DNA of 64,000 nucleotides from Halomonas sp. KG2 (GTDB lineage: Bacteria > Pseudomonadota > Gammaproteobacteria > Pseudomonadales > Halomonadaceae). This document shows, one piece after another, positions 28,767 to 38,206 of the stretch (its first letter is position 1; each line of letters starts with the position of its first letter). The notes under the pieces are model-generated. The model searched no databases, was not told where the DNA came from, and was given only the letters and a program-made list of their open reading frames with translations. A program made the position numbers and the translations under genes. The stretch spans positions 3,162,001-3,226,000 of the forward strand of contig CP098528.1 of assembly GCA_030440445.1 (NCBI GenBank), written 5' to 3'.

Positions 28767-29969
28767 CTAAAGCGGGTCAACGAGATAGTTTCGCGATTCC
28801 AGCAGTTGCCGCACGCTTGCGTAGCTTAATGGGGCGACTTGCCAGCGCCCTTGATGGCAACGGAGAATTCCCTGGCGAGCAAGTGCTAACCGTGCGTTTA
28901 GCGCTTCATGACTCGAGAATGGCAGCACATACTCTAACGCTTGATCCTCTAGCCCTCCATGAATGAGCAGCGTATGTAGCAACAGCGTTGCCACATCCCC
29001 CGTATCTGACGCTAGCTCCGCTTCAGCCAATGCATCCAATAGCCACAGCTCTTTTGACGGCTCTTTTGGCTGCCCTTGAGACTGCTCGTGGGGACGGCCA
29101 CTTTCGTCATTTCCCGCCGGTTCGCGCAGTCGCTCTCGCCAGTAGTGCCAAGCAATACCTAAATGCCCTCGACAGTGGGCCGCTAGACGTTGCAACTCTT
29201 TATAGGAACGCTCACCGCCAGCGCTATCGTTACTAACGCCAGCAAGAATCGGCTGTCCCGTACGGGAGCTATACACCGTCGGGCGGGCGCCACCATCATC
29301 CGCCAACTGAGCAAAATAGTGTGCCAGCTGCTCGCCTTCTAGCGCTTGCAGGGTAACCACAGGTACGCCTTCCAAACCCACCGCATGCTGCAGATAGGCA
29401 TACGTCCAGCTATCACAACCAATCACGCTCTGTCCCAAACGGCCACTTAATGCCCGCTCTAACAATTCACGGACGCCTTGCAGTCCTTGGGTATGGCGTA
29501 AAAAATGCCGCTCTAAGGTGGGGATTACCCACTGATGTTGGGAACCGCAGCGCTCGACCCACTCTAGGCAACCCTCTGTGAGCTCGTTGAGGGTGGGCGC
29601 AGATATGCAATTGACGCCCTGCTGCTGCGCCCAATGGCTAACGACAGCTCCGTGACCACCATGAGGTGGTGAAATAAACAACACGACTGGCGCATCAACA
29701 CACTCTTCCGTTACTTGGCTGAGGGCGCGAGCCGCCGGCGTCCAATCAATAGCAGGCACCCAGTGCGAAAGTGCGACTTCAGATAACTTACGCAGCTCAC
29801 TCTCTTCTTTTGCTTGGCGTTCCGAGGCTTCTCTACCTACTATCCATGTAGTTGCTGCTCGCCAACTACGCCGCCACTGGCTGGCTTGGGTCTGCTCTGG
29901 TGTTTGAAACGACTCAAGTGCCACCATTTCCCATGGCGAAAAAGCAGTCTTCGTTGAGCGCTGCGTCAT
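28767..29969 (-). CDS. Unrecognised protein, possible degenerate P-loop ATPase with C-terminal winged-helix-like end
   Basis: 400 aa; I do not recognise the family. The N-terminal 70 residues are polar and helical (Gln/Arg/Glu-rich). VVLFISPPHGGHGAVVSHWA at about 94-113 has the shape of a strand plus phosphate-binding loop, but it lacks the GK[ST] of a working Walker A. WVIPTLERHFLRHTQGLQGV and SVIGCDSWTYAYL follow in an AAA-like order, then a Glu/Gln/Pro-rich linker (about 290-315). The C-terminus (ALNARLALARQGILRCHQGRWQVAPLSY) resembles a winged helix. No signal or membrane segment. A good RBS (AGGCGG) precedes the ATG. It is upstream of, and 8 bases from, an MscS channel gene. Confidence 0.6.
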   Translation of the reverse strand: MTQRSTKTAFSPWEMVALESFQTPEQTQASQWRRSWRAATTWIVGREASERQAKEESELRKLSEVALSHWVPAIDWTPAARALSQVTEECVDAPVVLFISPPHGGHGAVVSHWAQQQGVNCISAPTLNELTEGCLEWVERCGSQHQWVIPTLERHFLRHTQGLQGVRELLERALSGRLGQSVIGCDSWTYAYLQHAVGLEGVPVVTLQALEGEQLAHYFAQLADDGGARPTVYSSRTGQPILAGVSNDSAGGERSYKELQRLAAHCRGHLGIAWHYWRERLREPAGNDESGRPHEQSQGQPKEPSKELWLLDALAEAELASDTGDVATLLLHTLLIHGGLEDQALEYVLPFSSHEALNARLALARQGILRCHQGRWQVAPLSYASVRQLLESRNYLVDPL

Positions 29970-30108
29970 ATGCCGCCTCGAACATAAATAAGTGGATTAA
30001 GGTTAGCATGCCTCATATTGTCATTGAGGGGTTAGCCGAACTTATCGACTAAAATAAAGTCGTTATACAGTAGCTAACTAATATGAGAGCAAAGCGCAGG
30101 AGGCGACA

Positions 30109-30375
30109 ATGAGCGTAGTTAACGTCACTATGGCAGAACTGCATGAGAAGCTTTCAAAGTGCATTGCAGGCGAACGGGTGCTGATCGACCACGAGGGAAA
30201 TCGATTTAGCGCACGTATTCAACATGTAGGCTTCACGGGGTTAAAAGTCATTCCTGAAACGCAGATCAAAAACAGCACGGGTGACCCAGGCGATATCGAC
30301 GGAGTAACCGTTCCTTATGATGATATTTGGGAACTTGAAGTCAAAGGCGTCGTGTATAGCCGCTTAGAAACGTGA
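30109..30375 (+). CDS. Small conserved-looking protein, unknown
   Basis: 88 aa, soluble and acidic, with an alternating beta-strand pattern (SARIQHVGFTGLKVIPE, VTVPYDDIWELEVKG). CAGGAGGCGACA precedes the ATG, an excellent RBS, and a long hairpin follows the stop. No family is recognised. It is alone between a divergent gene and a convergent one. Confidence 0.7.
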   Translation: MSVVNVTMAELHEKLSKCIAGERVLIDHEGNRFSARIQHVGFTGLKVIPETQIKNSTGDPGDIDGVTVPYDDIWELEVKGVVYSRLET

Positions 30376-30381
30376 CCTTTT

Positions 30382-30411
30382 TTGCACACCCACTACTCAG
30401 TGGGCGTGCAA
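30382..30411. terminator. Hairpin between convergent genes
   Basis: TTGCACACCCACT (30382-30394) pairs with AGTGGGCGTGCAA (30399-30411) with one A-C mismatch and a 4-base loop. It lies 7 bases after the small gene at 30375. No T-run follows on either strand, so it is a weak or Rho-assisted terminator at best. Confidence 0.45.
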
Positions 30412-30467
30412 TGGCAACATTCCAAAACTAAAAAAGTTAACTAAATTCAGTGATAAGCGCTGCCTAG

Positions 30468-31475
30468 CTAGAAAGTCAGACAAATCTTGCCGAAGTGTTT
30501 GCCGGATTCCTGGTGGCGGAAGGCATCAGCAATGTCGCTCAGTGCAAACTCACGGTCAATAATCGGCTTCACATTAGCCGCTTCGATAGCATGAATCATC
30601 TCGATTTGATGACGAAGACTACCCACAATAAGCCCTTGCAGCTTAGCTTGCTTAGCCATCAGCTTGGCTGTTGGTATTTCGCCTTCCCGACCGGTTAGCA
30701 CACCAATCAGCGCGATATGCCCGCCAATTTTCACCGCATCAATCGATTGCGGCAGCGTACCAGGGCCGCCCACTTCAACAACATGATCGACGCCTTCACC
30801 ATTCGTTAACGCCTTAACGGCCTTACCCCAATCAGGCGTTTCTTTATAGTTGATGGTGTGTTCAGCGCCCAGCTCGCGCAGGCGGTTCAGTTTTTCATTA
30901 GAAGACGATGTGGCAATTACCCGCGCGCCCATCATCTTGGCAAACTGTAGCGCAAAAATGGAAACACCCCCGGTGCCCAACACCAGCACGGTGTCTCCTG
31001 CTTTTAATCCACCATCAACGACTAATGCCCGCCAAGCGGTCAAGCCTGCGGTCGTCAGTGTCGCAGACTCCGCATGACTGTAACCTTGCGGCTGATGGGT
31101 GAACGAGGTAGCGGCGGCCACCACTTGCTCGCGAGCATAGCCATCAATGCCATCCCCTGGCGTGGTGGTGAAGTCGCCTACTCGCGCGGGCCCTTCCAGC
31201 CAATCAGGGAAAAACGTCGACACAACTGCATCACCGACTGCGAACTCGCTAACGCCTTCCCCAACCGCTTCGACCACACCGGCACCATCCGACATGGGAA
31301 TACGGCCATCTGTGGTGGGAATCATCCCCGCCACCACGGCATAGTCATGGAAGTTAAGTGAACTGGCGTGCAGACGTACTTTAATTTCACCGGGACCAGG
31401 CTCACCTGGCGCCGTTAGTTCAACCACGTCCAGTTTAGCTAAACCGCCGGGCTCTCGAAGCTGAATGGCTTGCAT
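30468..31475 (-). CDS. Zinc-independent MDR-family NAD(P)-dependent oxidoreductase
   Basis: 335 aa from the ATG at 31475, which has TAGGAGG 5 bases upstream (a GTG one codon earlier is too close). Medium-chain dehydrogenase fold: GroES-like domain at about 1-125 (SLNFHDYAVVAG, MSDGAGVVEAVG) and a Rossmann domain with VLVLGTGGVSIFALQFAK (about 163-180). The structural-zinc cysteines are missing and the catalytic-site cysteine is replaced by the NFHD segment, so this is a quinone oxidoreductase-like enzyme. Substrate unknown. Monocistronic. Confidence 0.85.
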   Translation of the reverse strand: MQAIQLREPGGLAKLDVVELTAPGEPGPGEIKVRLHASSLNFHDYAVVAGMIPTTDGRIPMSDGAGVVEAVGEGVSEFAVGDAVVSTFFPDWLEGPARVGDFTTTPGDGIDGYAREQVVAAATSFTHQPQGYSHAESATLTTAGLTAWRALVVDGGLKAGDTVLVLGTGGVSIFALQFAKMMGARVIATSSSNEKLNRLRELGAEHTINYKETPDWGKAVKALTNGEGVDHVVEVGGPGTLPQSIDAVKIGGHIALIGVLTGREGEIPTAKLMAKQAKLQGLIVGSLRHQIEMIHAIEAANVKPIIDREFALSDIADAFRHQESGKHFGKICLTF

Positions 31476-31521
31476 CACTACCTCCTATTGAACACATGTC
31501 GTCACCTAGTAAACGACTGGT

Positions 31522-33432
31522 CTAATATGAAATGAGGGCACTGGGGTCAGTATCAAGGCCAAGATCAAGATCGTGCCCCAAAAAGCCACCAGACTGGCGC
31601 TGCCACAAGCTGGCGTAAATGCCGTTCTGTGCCAGCAGCTCCTGGTGTGTACCACTCTCCACCATACGACCTTCATCGACCACAATTAACCGGTCAAGCA
31701 TCGCAATGGTTGAGAGTCGATGAGCAATGGCGATCACCGTTTTGCCTTCCATCAGCGAGTCGAGTTGCTCTTGAATCGCGGCTTCCACTTCGGAATCCAA
31801 CGCTGAGGTAGCCTCGTCCAGCACCAGAATAGGGGCGTTTTTTAGCAGCACGCGAGCAATGGCAATACGCTGGCGTTGTCCACCGGAGAGTTTCACACCG
31901 CGCTCGCCGACATGGGCGTCTAAACCGCGCCGCCCTTTAGGGTCGACCAGCTCGTTAATAAACGTATCTGCATGGGCGCGGCACACTGCTTGCCACACAT
32001 CATCATCGCTGGCATGAGGGCTACCGTAGCGAATATTGTCTCTCAGCGAACGGTGCAGCAGCGAGGTATCCTGAGTTACCATGCCAATCTGATGACGCAA
32101 TGAAGTCTGAGTAACGTCAGCAATATTCTGTCCATCAATCAGGATACGCCCGCCCTGTAGGTCATAAAAGCGCAGCAACAGGTTGGCCAGGGTGGACTTA
32201 CCCGCTCCGGATCGGCCAATCAGGCCAATTTTTTCGCCAGGTTTAATCGTCAGGCTCAACCCGTCAAAGACGTTTTTACTTTCACCTTTAGCCTGGGCGT
32301 ACTGAAAGCGCAGCGCATCAAACACAATTTCGCCATTGGGCACCGCAAGCGCTTTGGCATTCGACGCATCTTTGATCGTGGGGTCCTGGGCGATGGTATT
32401 CATACCATCTTGCACCGTACCAATATTTTCAAACAGGCCCGCCACTTCCCATAAAATCCAATCCGACATAAAGCGGATACGCATGACCAGGGCTATCGCA
32501 ATCGCTAACACGCCCAGAGAAATAGCGTCAAAATACCAAACGCTAATCGCCATACCCGCCGTTCCCACCAGTAGCAGCGTATTGAGCAGCGTCAGGCAAA
32601 CGCTCATGATGGTGACTAGCCGCATTTGACGATGTACCGTATCCATAAAACCTTGCATCGCATCCTTGGCGTAGCTCTGTTCACGTTCGGTATCAGCGAA
32701 CAGTTTAATCGTTTGGATATTGCTGTAACTATCAACCACGCGCCCCGTCATCTGGGCACGAGCATCGGCCTGAGCCATCGAAACGTCGCGCAAGCGCGGG
32801 ACAAAAAAGCGCATAATGCCTAAATAACCGATCAACCAAAGCCCCAGCGGCAGCAACAGCCACGGGTCTGCACGGCCTAATAAAATTGCCGCCCCAGTGA
32901 AGTACACAATGGCGTAAACCATTAGATCCATCACTTTGGTGACAGTCTCACGAATGGCCAACGCTGTTTGCATGACTTTTTGCGACACTCGCCCTGCAAA
33001 CTCATCCTGATAAAAGGCCAAGCTTTGGCTAAGCATATGGCGGTGAGAAAGCCAGCGGCCGATCATCGGGTAGTTACCGAAGATGCTTTGGTGGGTCACC
33101 AGAGACTGCGCCAGTACCAGTAGCGGCAGGCCGATAATCACTAACAAGCCCACGCCTGCCAGCCAAAGCCCGTGATCCGACCAGAAATTCGCGCGTTCTA
33201 CGTTACCCAGCCAATCGACCAAGTCGCCCATATAACTAAAAAACACCACCTCCGCCGCGGAAACCAAGGCAGTCGCGACCGACATCAGCAATAGCCACGG
33301 CCATACAGGGCGCGAAAAATGCCAAATAAACGGCAGCAGACCTTTTGGTGGCGTGGCAACCTCACCTTCGGGATAGGGGTTCACCCGCGTTTCAAAGTAA
33401 CGGAACAGCGGCGCTAGCGTACGTGACAACAT
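31522..33432 (-). CDS. ABC exporter, fused permease and ATPase (MsbA-like)
   Basis: 636 aa half-transporter. The transmembrane domain (about 30-340) has six helices; the nucleotide-binding domain (about 375-610) carries Walker A GLIGRSGAGKSTL, signature VKLSGGQRQRIAIARVL and Walker B ILVLDEATSALDSE, followed by the H-loop IAHRLSTI. All catalytic motifs are intact. Such homodimeric exporters move drugs, lipids or peptides outward. AAGGAC lies before the ATG. Same direction as, and 36 bases after, the AbrB-like gene. Substrate not predictable. Confidence 0.92.
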   Translation of the reverse strand: MLSRTLAPLFRYFETRVNPYPEGEVATPPKGLLPFIWHFSRPVWPWLLLMSVATALVSAAEVVFFSYMGDLVDWLGNVERANFWSDHGLWLAGVGLLVIIGLPLLVLAQSLVTHQSIFGNYPMIGRWLSHRHMLSQSLAFYQDEFAGRVSQKVMQTALAIRETVTKVMDLMVYAIVYFTGAAILLGRADPWLLLPLGLWLIGYLGIMRFFVPRLRDVSMAQADARAQMTGRVVDSYSNIQTIKLFADTEREQSYAKDAMQGFMDTVHRQMRLVTIMSVCLTLLNTLLLVGTAGMAISVWYFDAISLGVLAIAIALVMRIRFMSDWILWEVAGLFENIGTVQDGMNTIAQDPTIKDASNAKALAVPNGEIVFDALRFQYAQAKGESKNVFDGLSLTIKPGEKIGLIGRSGAGKSTLANLLLRFYDLQGGRILIDGQNIADVTQTSLRHQIGMVTQDTSLLHRSLRDNIRYGSPHASDDDVWQAVCRAHADTFINELVDPKGRRGLDAHVGERGVKLSGGQRQRIAIARVLLKNAPILVLDEATSALDSEVEAAIQEQLDSLMEGKTVIAIAHRLSTIAMLDRLIVVDEGRMVESGTHQELLAQNGIYASLWQRQSGGFLGHDLDLGLDTDPSALISY

Positions 33433-33468
33433 GGAAAGTCCTTTCGTTACCTTGGTAGACAGACGTAG

Positions 33469-34509
33469 TTAAGAAGATTGGCGACGCAATAGCCAACGAG
33501 CCCAAAAAGGCGCCACGATCATCAGTGTGACCATACGCAGTAAGTGGTGAAATGCTACAAACACGGGGTCGATATTAAGCGCGACAGCAAGAATAGCCAT
33601 TTCACCGATGCCACCGGGAGCCAGCGCTAATAGGGCTACGTCACGGCGCACGCCCAACAGCTGATGGATCAGTTCAGCAAACAGTGCTAACACCATCAGT
33701 GCAAGCAGCGTCGCCACCCCTGACTGCCATAAATAACGCCCGAGCAGGCGTCGTGTCATGCCTTGAAAACGCGAGCCAATCGCGCTGCCTAGCACCCACA
33801 ACATGAGGTTCATTCCCCAACCAGGCAACGTAAGGCTTGCCAGCCCAAACCCAGATAGCAAGGCCGCCATAATAAGCGGCGCAAGTAACGCCGAACTTGG
33901 AATGCGCAGCCACCGCCCCACGGGTAATAAGAAAGGAATAGTGAGCAGCATCCAGCCGTGCTCAAGGGTAGCCTGGGCTGGCCCAATGTCACCAGCACCG
34001 CCTTCAAATGCCCAAAACAGGGGAGGCAGAAACAGGATGACGAGGATAATACGTAACGACTGGGCAATGGCGATGCGTTGCGGGTCACCGCCACATTGAT
34101 CGCCGAGCATGATCATTGCCGTCATGGCCCCTGGCGATGCACCAAACCAAGCACTGACCGGGTCGAAGCCACAGCGACGATACCACGCCGCAGCAACAGC
34201 GGTGGATGCCGCAACACCTGCCAGCAAGAGTGCTGCCGAGATTGGCCAGTCCAGCACACGATGGGCAAGTTGAGGCGTTACTTGGCTGCCCAGCACCAAT
34301 CCCATAACTGCTAAAAACACGTTGCGCAGCGGCTCCGGTACGCCAACGTTAATTCCTTTTGCCGATACCAGCAGGTTGGCGATTAGCGGGCCTAGCATCC
34401 AGGCAAGCGGTAAACCAGCGAGGTGAAAAACGACACCGCCCACGGCGCCTACGGCAAGCGACATGGATAGCGCTTTTGTGCTCCCTGCACTCAACATGAC
34501 GCCCTTCAC
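33469..34509 (-). CDS. AbrB-family integral membrane protein (PF05145-type)
   Basis: 346 aa, starting at GTG (34509) with GGGAG 5 bases before it. About ten hydrophobic helices form two repeats; LPLAWMLGPLIANLL (about 32-46) and the second-half LAPGGIGEMAILAVALNIDPVFVAFHHLLR (about 291-320) are family signatures. The family is sometimes misnamed ammonia monooxygenase; the E. coli relative AbrB was linked to aidB regulation. Transport role is likely but the substrate is unknown. Confidence 0.88.
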   Translation of the reverse strand: MKGVMLSAGSTKALSMSLAVGAVGGVVFHLAGLPLAWMLGPLIANLLVSAKGINVGVPEPLRNVFLAVMGLVLGSQVTPQLAHRVLDWPISAALLLAGVAASTAVAAAWYRRCGFDPVSAWFGASPGAMTAMIMLGDQCGGDPQRIAIAQSLRIILVILFLPPLFWAFEGGAGDIGPAQATLEHGWMLLTIPFLLPVGRWLRIPSSALLAPLIMAALLSGFGLASLTLPGWGMNLMLWVLGSAIGSRFQGMTRRLLGRYLWQSGVATLLALMVLALFAELIHQLLGVRRDVALLALAPGGIGEMAILAVALNIDPVFVAFHHLLRMVTLMIVAPFWARWLLRRQSS

Positions 34510-35007
34510 ATCGACTCCCTATATCTAAAAACCCAGTCTCTACTGACGCAATAATTAACCTGCTAATAGCTCCAGTAGTTTAGCACTGAACCAACGTCTC
34601 GGGCTTCAATGATGGCTTAGGAATATCGCTTTTGTTGTTTAGCTCAGCTATTCACAGGTTAACCTCAAATTTATTTGCCATGTTATCTGTATCCGTCAGC
34701 CAGCAATGGAGAACTTTCTCACAGCGGGGGCTAGTCACTATTTGATGCGGACAAGCCCACAAGTGCTAAAACGGCGGAAATAACTTGCCAGATGAGAACA
34801 GCAGGAGGCTCGGTGAACGTTGAAGCTCTAGTCACAATACTGAAAAAACATCACCGAATTTACGGGCTAAGTTAGTCACTACCTAGCCCCTTACGTTATA
34901 TGGCAGAAATAACGGGCGGTCTACATGACCGCTTATAACAAAAGTGACGCCAAGAGCTCTTGATAGTAGAGGGTATGTTCATTAGAAAATTAATGCTCTG
35001 GCCTCAA
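34510..35007. other. Intergenic region between the AbrB-like gene and the sugar island
   Basis: About 500 bases with no convincing gene. A possible 20-codon frame starts at GTG 34813 with GGAGG upstream, but it is too short to support. A small hairpin (GCGGTC 34916-34921 with GACCGC 34927-34932) precedes a T-rich stretch on the minus strand and may weakly terminate the PfkB transcript. Confidence 0.4.
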
Positions 35008-35913
35008 CTACTCTTGAGTATTTTGATATATAAACTCATCAACCTCTTCTGCCATCGGGATACTACTGGCAGCACCACGCCGTTGAACAGTAAGAGCCGC
35101 TGCCGCTGTTGCCCTGTGCAAACACTGCCGCGGCCCCAAGCCCGCCTGACGAGCCGCTAGGAAGTAGCCAACAAAAGTATCACCGGCAGCCGTTGTATCG
35201 ATGGCTTTTACTCTTATGGCCGCCTGAAAAAAAGTCTCGCTACTGCGCTGATACCAAGCCCCCTCGCTACCTAGCGTAAGAACGACCTCAGTCCCCCCAA
35301 GTGTTTCATTCAAACGCCTTAATAAGTCTGAAGCACTCGACTCTATCGGCATATCCAGTAAAAGCGCTGCCTCTGTACGGTTAAAAAAGAGTAACTGGCA
35401 CTGGTTCAAGGGAAGCGATAAAACCCCGTCATCCATGGGGGCAGCATTAAATATCACCTTACAGCCATGACTCACTGCTAATGGAATAAGCTTATCAAGA
35501 CCATTGCACTCGTTTTGGATCAGTATTGTATCGCCAGGATTGGTTTCTGCCAGCAAAGCAAGGATCCGCTCTTCGGTAAAACCATGGTTAGCGCCAGAGA
35601 ATAATAAGATTGCGTTTTCACCACCCGCATCAATTTGAATAATCGCGTGTCCGCTTGGCTCGTCAGTGAGTTCAATATCACTCACATCAACACCAGCGCA
35701 CTGTAATTCATCAGTCACCCAGGCATCCGTCACAGCCACTCTCCCCCAGTGGCTCACCCTACCCTTGGCACGCGCTATCGCCAAAGATTGATTGACTCCT
35801 TTTCCACCTAATCCATTACTATACTTATCGCTTTTCAGCGTTTCCCCAGGGCGAACAAAATATGGCAGATGATAAGTATGATCAATATTAATTGAACCAA
35901 AATTAAAAATCAC
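35008..35913 (-). CDS. PfkB-family carbohydrate kinase (ribokinase-like)
   Basis: 301 aa. Several GTG codons open the frame; the one at 35913 is chosen because AGGAG is 8 bases upstream and the earlier ones are too close. It begins MIFNFGSINIDHTYHLPYF, contains the first PfkB signature GGKGVNQSLAIARAKG (about 36-51) and the second, IDTTAAGDTFVGYFLA (about 236-251), with the catalytic aspartate in the AAGD motif. It would phosphorylate a sugar with ATP in the cytoplasm. It is the last gene of the leftward sugar-uptake operon, 132 bases after the binding-protein gene and beyond a terminator, so expression may be reduced. The exact sugar is unknown. Confidence 0.88.
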   Translation of the reverse strand: MIFNFGSINIDHTYHLPYFVRPGETLKSDKYSNGLGGKGVNQSLAIARAKGRVSHWGRVAVTDAWVTDELQCAGVDVSDIELTDEPSGHAIIQIDAGGENAILLFSGANHGFTEERILALLAETNPGDTILIQNECNGLDKLIPLAVSHGCKVIFNAAPMDDGVLSLPLNQCQLLFFNRTEAALLLDMPIESSASDLLRRLNETLGGTEVVLTLGSEGAWYQRSSETFFQAAIRVKAIDTTAAGDTFVGYFLAARQAGLGPRQCLHRATAAAALTVQRRGAASSIPMAEEVDEFIYQNTQE

Positions 35914-35977
35914 AGGCACCACTCCTGACTTTAAAAATCAACTATTAAAACATCCACCTGCATAACGAACACTCTCA

Positions 35978-36011
35978 ATAAAAAAGCCAGCCAGCATTAA
36001 CGCCGACTGAC
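35978..36011 (-). terminator. Rho-independent terminator after the sugar-binding protein gene
   Basis: On the minus strand a 10-bp stem with G-U pairs (36002-36011 with 35986-35995) and a 6-base loop is followed by TTTTTTATTG. It lies about 35 bases past the binding-protein stop, before the PfkB kinase gene. Confidence 0.75.
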
Positions 36012-36045
36012 CCACATACTCTCTTTCCTACAGAGTTTTTATCAC

Positions 36046-37002
36046 TTACTCTTCTAGCACGAATGGAGAGGTATAATTATCAACATTATCCGGGGTAATA
36101 AGAATGCAGTCATAAAGCTGCTTTTCGCTATCCAGCCCCGTCTCACCTGTATTAATGTAATGATCAGCAATTTTCACAACATCTTCAGCAAATACGGCGA
36201 CTGGCTGAAGAACCGTATACGCTAATTCACCCGAACGAACTGCATCAACAGCGTCTGGAGATCCGTCAAACCCACCTACCAATACACCATCTAGCAAGTC
36301 CTCCTGCTTTAGAGCAACAATCGCGCCTAACGCCATTTCATCGTTGCCGCTGATGATGCCACTAATATCGGGATGAGAGCGGAGCATGCTCTGTACCTTA
36401 TTACGCCCTTCCGTCCGATCCCAATTAGCAATATCAGAAGCTGCAAGGATCAAATCAGGATACTGGCTAAGCACTGTTTCGTAGCCATTAGACCGAGTGG
36501 CAGCATTGTTATCAGAAGGCGGCCCCTTTAACTCTATATAGGAACCCTCTCCATCCAGCTGCGTTGCCCACTCTTGCGCCCCTAGCGCGGCGCCTTGCGC
36601 ATTATTGGAAACGAGCTGAGCTTCGGCCAGTCCTTGTTGATTGATCTCAGCATTAATAATAAATACTGGAATACCTGCATCAACTGCCCGTCGAACAGCA
36701 CCAATTGAACCATCGGCGTTAGCCGGGTCCAAAATAATCGCTTTCGCCCCATTGGTAATCGCAGTATCAACTTGATTGCTTTCAGTGTTGGTGTCACCCA
36801 CATGCGAACTGACATTTGCTTCGTAACCCAGCTCTTCTGCTGTACGTTCAGCAATCGTCCCTTCCGTTTGCCAATAGGGATTTGACATATCATTGACAAT
36901 GATTGAGATCAGCCCCTTATCTTGAGCAGATAGCGAACCACTGAAGAGTATGGAAGCACTAGCAAGTGCTGTAAAAAGTACATTTCTGCTTTTCAAAAAC
37001 AT
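36046..37002 (-). CDS. Sugar ABC transporter, periplasmic substrate-binding protein (RbsB-type)
   Basis: 318 aa. The first 26 residues form a Sec signal (NVLFTALASASILFSGSLSAQ, cleavage after the SAQ region). The mature part is a two-lobe periplasmic-binding protein of the ribose/galactose class: ISIIVNDMSNPYWQTEG (about 32-48), AIILDPANADG (about 86-96), ISGNDEMALGAIVALKQ (about 216-232) and VGGFDGSPDAVDAV (about 241-254). GAGGTAATCATC precedes the ATG. It delivers the sugar or polyol to the permease/ATPase encoded just upstream. Confidence 0.93.
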   Translation of the reverse strand: MFLKSRNVLFTALASASILFSGSLSAQDKGLISIIVNDMSNPYWQTEGTIAERTAEELGYEANVSSHVGDTNTESNQVDTAITNGAKAIILDPANADGSIGAVRRAVDAGIPVFIINAEINQQGLAEAQLVSNNAQGAALGAQEWATQLDGEGSYIELKGPPSDNNAATRSNGYETVLSQYPDLILAASDIANWDRTEGRNKVQSMLRSHPDISGIISGNDEMALGAIVALKQEDLLDGVLVGGFDGSPDAVDAVRSGELAYTVLQPVAVFAEDVVKIADHYINTGETGLDSEKQLYDCILITPDNVDNYTSPFVLEE

Positions 37003-37080
37003 GATGATTACCTCATAGTTATGATTATTAGTCCTTAGATGGATAGACCTGAGCAGGTCGAACTTCTAAGCCATGCCACC

Positions 37081-38181
37081 TCACGTGGCTTTTGCGCTAG
37101 AACCTTCACGATTTATTTCTGTATGCTTTCTCTCTGCCTTTTGAGCAGACTTATTATTTGAACTGTATTGAATATTATTGAGCATGACAGCAAAGACAAT
37201 AACGCTGCCTGTGAATACCATCTGCCAGTAGGCGGATACACCAATAATAACGAGGCCATCTGCCAGAAAACCAATAACAAACGCACCTAATAACGTATTC
37301 CGTACCGTGCCACGCCCCCCCATTAATGAGGCACCACCAATAACGACTGCAGCAATAGCAGTCAGTTCATAAGTGGTTCCCGCTGTTGGGCCGGCCGATG
37401 TCAGTTGAGAAGCCAGTACAATTCCAGCCATAGCAGCGCATACGCCGGAAATAATATAAACAGAGAGCTTTACCCTATTAACAGGCACCCCTGACAACTC
37501 TGCAGCACGTGCATTACCTCCTGTAGAGTAGATCCAACGACCAAAAGGCGTACGATTCAACGCCAACATGCAAATAATCGCAACACTAAAGAGAATCAAT
37601 ATTCCGACCGGGATACCCAGTAACTTATTAAAGCCAAGCCACTCAAAGCCTGTATTACCTAATGTTGGGTCGCCACTTAAACTATTGAAAGTAAGTCCAT
37701 CTGTTAACAGCAGAGCGGCTCCACGAGCTACATATAGCATGCCCAGAGTGGCAACAAAGGCTGGTACTTTAAAGTAGGCAACTAGAACGCCATTGATACA
37801 TCCTACCAACCCACCTAATAAGCAGGTAAGTACCACCACAACCCATACTGAAGGAAAGAAAGCTAGATTTAAGGCTTCTATCTCTACACCTTCAAGCAAC
37901 ATGCCCGCAAATACGCCGCAAAGAGCAAGTGTAGAACCAACCGACAAATCTATACCGCCGGTTAAAATCACAAATAGCATGCCAATACCCAGCAAACCAA
38001 AAATAGCCACATGCGAAGACATCGTCAAAAAATTGCCCGTCGAAAAATAAACAGGCGAAAGAATTGAAAAGACAATAATGATCGCGATTAACGCAAAGAA
38101 GGCCCTGCCTTCCAGCAAAATTTTAACGACATCAATACTGCCTTTATCAACTTGCAGCGTTTTGTTGTTGTGTTGAGACAT
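37081..38181 (-). CDS. Sugar ABC transporter permease (RbsC-type)
   Basis: 366 aa from the ATG at 38181, with AGGTGA 6-7 bases upstream (a GTG three codons earlier overlaps that RBS). Eight to ten hydrophobic helices; the family blocks FVILTGGIDLSVGSTLALCGV (about 72-92), VPAFVATLGMLYVARG (about 139-154) and TYELTAIAAVVIGGASLMGGRGTV (about 268-291) are present. It forms the membrane channel of the importer with the ATPase encoded 25 bases upstream. Confidence 0.93.
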   Translation of the reverse strand: MSQHNNKTLQVDKGSIDVVKILLEGRAFFALIAIIIVFSILSPVYFSTGNFLTMSSHVAIFGLLGIGMLFVILTGGIDLSVGSTLALCGVFAGMLLEGVEIEALNLAFFPSVWVVVVLTCLLGGLVGCINGVLVAYFKVPAFVATLGMLYVARGAALLLTDGLTFNSLSGDPTLGNTGFEWLGFNKLLGIPVGILILFSVAIICMLALNRTPFGRWIYSTGGNARAAELSGVPVNRVKLSVYIISGVCAAMAGIVLASQLTSAGPTAGTTYELTAIAAVVIGGASLMGGRGTVRNTLLGAFVIGFLADGLVIIGVSAYWQMVFTGSVIVFAVMLNNIQYSSNNKSAQKAERKHTEINREGSSAKAT

Positions 38182-38206
38182 GCTAATCACCTATTCGATT
38201 GTGTAA

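Noticed and set aside
34813..34875. Short peptide or IS3-transposase remnant starting at a GTG with GGAGG upstream
   Set aside because: Only 20 codons, and the resemblance to an IS3 N-terminal segment (HHRIYG) is too short to support.
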